Both the position numbers and the translations under genes were made by a program. A DNA stretch of 64,000 nucleotides from Polyporus tsugae (taxonomy: Eukaryota > Basidiomycota > Agaricomycetes > Polyporales > Polyporaceae). Below, in pieces: positions 57,273 through 64,000 of the stretch (position 1 is the stretch's first letter; the number at the start of each line of letters is the position of its first letter). The notes under the pieces are model-generated. The model ran no database searches. It saw only the letters and a list, made by a program, of their open reading frames with translations, and was not told where the DNA came from. The DNA is taken from assembly GCA_024305745.1 (NCBI GenBank), contig JAHRBS010000014.1:1247501-1311500 (forward strand), in the 5' to 3' direction.

Positions 57273-60200
57273 ATGACATCGTCTCTCGCTCAGCAGCTCG
57301 CCAAGGGCGCATCTCTCAACGCCAACCTCCTCAACGAAAAGTCCCGCAGACAGGCCGCTTCCGAGTCCTATCTCTTCTCCCCCAAGGAGGCCCGGAAGCA
57401 CGACATCGACTCCTTGCACGCTCTCGGAGTCAACGGTTTCCTGCAGCTCAAGTCTCTGCAGTTGGACGTCGCTCGTTTCGAGCAGACGCTGTTCTCGGAC
57501 GCGGCCAAGTCGCTGGACCGGACGCTTCTGCCGAAAGAGCAGAATGCTCATCTCGACTCTACCATATCTGCGTTCTTGCCTCTCCTCGGACCGTATTTGT
57601 TGGATGCACCGTCGGGGAAGGTGATGGAATGGCTTGTCCGCAGGTTCAGGTATGTTCCATTTTGTCCCTCTTCATCAGGATACCCTACCCTGCTCTTTAT
57701 TGGGAGCAGTCTCGTCATAAGAGAGGCGTCACAGAAGTGGTATAACGCGGGCAGGAGGGAGCGGGAACACCGTGTCGCGACGTTCAACGTCTGGTGGATG
57801 TGGTGCCGAGGGGAAAAGGAAAGCCTCTCATCCGTTTATATCAAATCCACCAGACGTATTAGACCCTACCCTGCTCCCTTTTTTCATTTCTCTCATCATT
57901 TTCCTCCCCACATGCTCAATCGTTGCATCTTTTCCTTTCACGACACTAACGTCCTTGCAATAGGATTCACGAATTTAACGTCTCATCTATTGTCTCCCTG
58001 TTTCTTCCTTACCATGAGACCCCGCATTTCACCAAGATGGTCTCCATACTTCATATCTCGTAAGTACCTCAAAACACGCTCCCTCATGTGTTCCGCGCTG
58101 AGGTCGCGCACGCAGTGACAGTTCTCCCCTCCGCTTCCTCCAAGCATACAAGTCCACCACAAAGTCATTACACAGACCTCTCCTCATCAACGACTTGATA
58201 TCCAAACCCGAGGTTGCTCGCTTCGCTGCTGCCATTCTTCCAGCCACGCTTAGAGACCACGCTGCCGGTGTGCACCGTGCCCTTATCGCATTCCATGCTG
58301 GCGTGTTCCTCGAGTATATTGTGAAGGCGAAGGCATTGGACGAGAACGTGATGACATTCCTCCTACCTGCAGCGATGGAGCCCTTGCAGAGCGCGAGCGA
58401 CTCTCGAAGCGAGGTCAAGCCTGCATTGCTCCACGAGTCGATTGTACGCCGGTTTCGCTACCCCCGCGCGTATGTCACTAACTTGCACCAGCTCGGTAGC
58501 TACCTCATCCTAGCCGCCATCTCGCAAAAGGCCCGACTCACTGCCAAGGCGACGAAGACGATACTTGCTGCCGTTGTGGAGTGCGCCGAACGCGTCTCGC
58601 CAAAACAGCTCGTCCGTACGCTGGTGTCAATATGCGCACCCCAAGACGAGCTTGAGAAGCTCTCAAGCAGTCTGGTGAAGACCCTTGTGGCTATCCCGTG
58701 AGTAGGATTGAGCTTGCTTATCCGCCCACGAGTTTGACAGACACTCCCAGCGGTATCAGCGTGGAGCTTGCCGGAGCGATGATATGGGCTGGTTCGGAGA
58801 AATTTTTGAACCCTTTCCTCGACAACGTCCTATTACGGTAAGTCGTATTGACCTCTGCTTGGCTATGGTATAGGGCTGACCAAGCCATAGTGTTGACGAC
58901 ACCGCGGCCTCCGAGGTTGCAGAGGTTTTCCTTACTTCGGCGGGTCTGCTCCCTTCGATCGCACGTTCCGCTGCAACCTCCCTTCTCCGCCGTCTGGTCG
59001 ACGACGAGTCCAACGAATCCTCTGCGGCTTGGAGGAGTTTTCTTTCACAATTGCACCAACGCCAGCCGAAGGCGGTAGAGGCTGTATCGCAAGGTATCAT
59101 TGAGGAGAATGAGCTGCATCGCGATGCGATCGAGCAAGTCCTTCTATCATTGACCGTGGTGCGTGCTGTCTTCCCCCAACAAAAATCGTAACTCACAAGT
59201 TCCCCAGCCAATCGTGGGTGGACCAACAGCTGACGCCGAGACGGCGACACTGCTGGTCGGGTCTTCGAATGCGGACGCGAACATTCGTGCTAAGGCTGTT
59301 CGCGATCTTGTCTCGCGCCTTGCGGATGACAGCATTCCCGAGACTGAGGTGGTACGTTGTCTCTATCTGTCATAGACCTTCGTCCTGCTCATCCATTGAC
59401 CAGCAATCCGTTGCATCCACCCTCTTGCTCCGTGTGCACGACACCTCCGCACTCGTTCTGCAAGCACTGTACGCCACGACCCCAGAAGCCACAGCTACCG
59501 CCCTCTTGTCGGTCTCTGTCGGAACAGCTTATGTCGACGCGCTCAGGCAGGCGCTGCACAACCCGTCCGCGAAGCCCTCGCGGGACATCATTCGTGCCCA
59601 CCTCACATTCCTCCTGTCGTACTTCCTCCCAATGGCATCGGGGATTTCTGTGGACGAAGAGCAAGACTCGGAAGACTCAGAAGAGGACCGCGAGCGTTCG
59701 CGTCGCGTGTTCATGGATATCCTGTTGCCGTTCCTGCTTTACTCGAAGCCGCGCATGAAGACTGCGCAGGCGGTTTGGGAGATATTGGAGGCGACGGAAG
59801 AGGACACGTCGCAGCGCGTGACGCTCGAGCTGCTCGGAGGATGCGTTGAGGCTGTCAGGTGGGAACAGGCGCGACCTGGAGCAAATAAGGACGGAGACAA
59901 GGAGGGTCCTGACCCCGAGTTGCTGACGAAGATCAACTTAGCTGTCGCCGCGAAGATTGCAGGTCAGTACGCGTGGGGTATCGCGTCGAGGAACACTCGC
60001 TGACAAATGAGCAGATAACATCCTGGCGTCGAACTACTTCGGCGCGCACCTTGATCTCTTGCTTGCAAGGCTCGGTGACGAGAACCCGCACGGTCGTGCT
60101 TTGAGCTATCTGGTGACCCGCGCTCTCCTCGCCCGTTTGAGCGGTGAGCAGCGGATTGATGCGGGTCATCGCGTACTAGCGGCGATGAAGCTGACCACGC

Positions 60201-63200
60201 TGGAGGGTATGGGCGACTTCATGCGAGGCATCGTGGACGTAGGGCAGTTCCTCGACGATGTCAGTGTCGGGTCTGCCGTCGTGTTGAAGCCCAGTAGTCA
60301 GAACACTCTCCACCGCCTCCAGGTCTCGGTCCTATCTGTGCTTCCTAACTTCCCTCGCCCCTCAGGCGTCACTCTGGACTGGCTCGCCGAGTACCCTCTG
60401 CAGCCAGCTGTGGCTGTTACAGTTGACACCCGTGCAGCGCGCTACATCCAACTCCTGCGCGCGGTCTACCACCTCAGCAACTCATCGGCGTCGCTCCCCT
60501 TGCTTTCCACGCACCTCCTCCGGACGCTCTTCATCAACCTCGGCGACGATGGGCTCTCGTTTCTCGCCGGGATCTGGCTCCCCACGTCTGCCGACAGCCA
60601 AGAGGGCGAGGCACACATCCAGTACGCGGCGCTCCGCCACGCGTGCGCGTTTCTTGAGGCGCATGTTGTAGCTAAGCGCACGGTCGACTTCCAGACCGTC
60701 CTCCCGGCGGTGCTCGCCGCGCTGCAGAGCGCCGACGCCAGCGTGCGCGAGGCGGCTGTGCGATGCATTGCGGTCGTGGTCAAGTTAAGCTTCGCGAGCG
60801 AGGCGGAGGGCGTGTACGCGTTCGACGCATTCTACGGTGCTGATTCGGGTGCGTTGCCGCTTGGTTATATGCAGACAGTTAGGACTTACTTCGCGTATAT
60901 ACAGCGGCGCTCCAGTATCTGGACTGGACCGACTTCCAGAAGTACATGAAGGCGATCGCGGACAATCGGGACAACCTCGTCCATGACCCAGAGTATCTGC
61001 AGACCTTCCACCGCGAGCACCTCGGGTTGAGCAAAGGGGAGTCGAAAAAGACCGCTGGGTGAGTTTGTGCGGTCTCTACAAAGCTGCAGGGCTCGGCTGA
61101 CGACAGACGACGGGTTTTGCTCAGGTATAAACAGCGCATTCTGTGCTATCTGCTTTCCCACGTCAACTGCTGCCCTTTGCTGGACTTCAAGGTCGCATTG
61201 CTCAAGAGCGTCGATTCGGTGTCGAACGAGGCGAAGGCGCAGGTGCTCACCCCCACGATCGAGAGGTTGCTAGCGGCCGAGCAAGACTCCCAAGATACTT
61301 CTAAGCGCCACAAACTCCAAGACTTGGCGACGTTCGCTGTGTCGTCCTTCGATGCCTTGTCCGCGGGGGATATGAATGATACGGAGAAGCCTACTTGGGA
61401 TGTCTATTTGAAGGTCCTGACTGCAACCTTGAAGCACGGTAAGAGCGCTCGAGCAGGTTTGATGAAGCAAGTCGCTCACCGACAGTTTGTTCCAGCAGTG
61501 TGGGAGCGTGCCAGGATCGTGCTCCTCCATCGTCTCCAGCACGGACTATTCGCTAAGTTGGACAATGACCGCAAGACCCAGTTGTGTCGCACATTGATCC
61601 AGGTTGGCGCAGGGGATGAGTCTCTGGTAGGCGTCAATGATAATACTCAACTCAGAGCCCTCGATTTAACACCGCTTGAACATAGGCTCCTGTGTGTAAG
61701 AGGGCGCTTGCCAGTCTGTTGAGCGACGTGTCCCTCATAGCTCGTCTGATTGTGTTGCACCAGCCGCTGTTGACCGCTGACCCCGCGGCACAACCTGCAA
61801 GTAAACGCCCCAGGGTTGAGAAGTAAGTCACGATCGTCGTGTTATCATGTGAACATGCAACTCACTCACAAGGACGCAGGATGGCACATGCACACAGCGA
61901 GGAACTCTCAGCGCTTGCGGTATTGGTGGAGGTCGTCGGATCCTTGAAGATTACAGGTTCACTAGAACTTGTGTCGTGCTTGCTCGAAACGTTGAACAAA
62001 GTCGCGAGCGATTCGTCACCGGACGCGGCGGATATACGTTTCATTGAACAGCTCCTCATGTCAGCCGTCGAGAATGTCGTTGGGAGCTTCCCGGTAGGGT
62101 TCACGCAACTACGTGTGTCATCCCTGTTAACACGTCACGTCATGCTAGGCTTCCGCGACGGCGGCTCCAGGCTCTATCCGACTTGACACTCTTGTTGAAA
62201 TTTTGCGAAGTAAGATGATTATCCCTACGATGAATAGGCGGCCACTCACCCCGCCATCTACTTGACAGCATCGGATAATCCCCAGACCTTCCACCAAGCG
62301 TGCCTCCTCATGGCGACTCTGGCCCGTATAGCTCCTGATGCCGTCCTCCATAACGTTATGCCGATCTTCACCTTCATGGGTTCCAATGTCTTCCACCGGG
62401 ACGATACCTACAGTTTCCGCGTTGTGCAGAAGGTTAGAATCTCTGTTTTATTCTGTATTGCCAGTCTCGTTGACGTGATCCCATCTCGCTCAGACTATTG
62501 ATAGCATCGTTCCAGTCATGGTGTCATCGCTTAAGGAACAGCACGTGTCCGGCATGAACTTGTACCATGCCTCGAAGGAGTTCTTGCGTGTCTTCACGAA
62601 CGCTGCCAACCATGTTCCTCGTCATCGCCGGGTCAACTTCTTTTCCCATCTTGTTGAGACTCTTGGGCCGGCTGACTTCCTCGCGCCCGTGGCGATGCTT
62701 CTTGTCGATCGGGTGTCTAACCGAGTTGTGCGGCAGAACGTCACAGAGTCGGGCGGATCCTTGTACCTTCCTCTGACGGTTCACGAACGATACTCGGCTG
62801 ATTTGCAACTATCTGTATGTTATTTCATTTTTCATTCTACAGCTACTTGCACCAGCTGAACTCTGCTTTCAGTCCTTTGTCCAGCTCGTTCACGAGGTTC
62901 AAAGACTAGCGCTCAATGATGATCCTTCCGTACACCCCTTCCTCGAAGATACATCGTGAGTATCAAATTCTTTTCAATGACTCATACGCTGACAAAAACG
63001 CAGGGACGACGAACAAGCTCACGCAGATCAGGCAGCTAAGAGACGGGCGACGGCTTTGCTAGTTTTCTGCGATCATGCTCTGAAGCGCATTCGAGCCACC
63101 TCTCTCGCACGCTCAGAGCAGGAGCGGGCGACCAGTCGAGAGCTTTTAGCGCTATTACTCGCGACCTCAACTGCCAAGCCGGAAGACGCATCCTTCGGCG

Positions 63201-64000
63201 AGATCGCCGATGCCGCCCGCTCCGCGATGGCGAGCACACTTGGTGTGATGTCGGCGCCGGACTTCATTGTTGGCATCATGACGATACTTGAGTCGGGGTC
63301 TATTCACGTAAGCCAGAAACGTCTCTCGTATAGCGTGTAACAACCTGACCGATCTCATACAGGCTCAGACTGGTGCCTTTGAACTCCTCGGAGAGCGGGT
63401 TAAACAGGTCGCCGAGAGAGCACGCACCGCTCTCTCCCCATCTGTGGTCAAGATTGTGGAGGTCATTCGACGCGTTCTCTCTACTGCTCAGGACCCTCGT
63501 CTTGTTCGGTCTGCGTTGCAATCCCTCGCCACCGTCAGCAATACACTGGCCCCGGGAGAAGAAGGTGCCGTCTCTGCAACTGTTCCGTCTGTGTTGGGAT
63601 GTGTCTCGCGACACGAGATTCGTGTGCCGGCCCTCGAGGCCCTTCTCGCCTTCTCGTAGGTTTTCCATCATATTCTGTCGACGCGCTGCTTATTTTGTGT
63701 TACGTAGATCAAAGTTGGGGCCCCGTGCGATACCTCACCTAAAGGACATCGTGACCGAGTGCGTTCAGTGTTCTCGGGAAGCACTCTCTAGTGGAGCAGG
63801 TAAGGTCATATGTCGTGAGTTGTGATGGCAGACTGGTGACGTTTCACTTGCTAGACCCAGCCGTGATCCCTGCAGTGTCAAGCATCTTACGCAACCTGCT
63901 CACATCGATTGCTACGTTTTGGGGCGAACCGGAATTGTTCAAGGTCATCGAGCTTTGTTTAGACAGCTCCCAATCTTCCACGGTGGATGCTTCCCAGATG
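57273..64000 (+). CDS. UTP10: U3 snoRNP-associated HEAT-repeat protein UTP10/HEATR1, 3' partial (at least 20 exons)
   Basis: A large scaffold of the UtpA (t-UTP) subcomplex of the nucleolar SSU processome, needed for 18S rRNA processing. Start at ACATGACATCG (57273). Exon ends include 57649, 58059, 58697, 58837, 59158, 59351, 59962, 60848, 61058, 61626, 61822, 62093, 62209, 62432, 62814, 62955, 63307, 63655 and 63799; exon 20 starts at 63855 and runs off the window. The N-terminus fits the family: [53 protein letters not shown]-type helices, [27 protein letters not shown]. The rest is alpha-helical HEAT-like repeats ([39 protein letters not shown]). Intron 1 is 314 bp, far longer than the others. 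About 1700 residues are visible. Confidence 0.93.

Overview
The window is nuclear DNA of a filamentous basidiomycete, most likely an Agaricomycete. The genes are GC-rich and cut by many GT-AG introns of about 50-70 bp. They include an alcohol-oxidase-type GMC enzyme, a class I sesquiterpene-synthase relic, a fungal HIS2 phosphatase, LTE1-like RasGEF and UTP10 genes, and a pogo/Fot1-type DNA transposon. No rRNA, tRNA, CRISPR array or plasmid feature was seen. Exon borders come from reading splice signals and frames by eye. In every model given with exon borders, the exon lengths sum to whole codons.

Layout. 1-5.4 kb: a 5'-truncated repetitive protein, a seven-exon protein ending in a SUMO-interaction-like motif, and a small five-exon protein that may have a HicA-like fold. 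5.4-12.6 kb: hairpin- and fold-back-rich spacer DNA, a small conserved-looking protein, an aminoglycoside-phosphotransferase-fold kinase, a small four-exon protein and a DUF1365 protein. 12.8-25.2 kb: housekeeping genes, namely mitochondrial aconitase, a 1649-residue RasGEF and GAPDH. 25.7-31.7 kb: a membrane-anchored coiled-coil protein, a zinc-independent MDR oxidoreductase and a sesquiterpene synthase pseudogene. 31.9-35.7 kb: a PAK/STE20-type kinase with an altered DFG motif.

36.6-39.1 kb: an apparently intact pogo-family element with perfect 25-bp terminal inverted repeats and a TA duplication. 40.8-53.9 kb: an alcohol-oxidase-like GMC enzyme in 15 exons, facing a decayed fungal transcription-factor gene; then histidinol-phosphatase, an Old Yellow Enzyme and an amino-acid/GABA-type permease. 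56.2-64 kb: a small protein with a duplicated motif, then UTP10/HEATR1, which runs off the window.

Functional links. Aconitase (TCA cycle), GAPDH (glycolysis), histidinol-phosphatase (histidine synthesis) and UTP10 (rRNA processing) are core genes. Between them lies an accessory zone of about 28.3-54 kb holding redox enzymes, a permease, a dead terpene synthase, a dead regulator and a fresh transposon. This may be the wreck of a metabolic cluster, which is an inference from gene content only.
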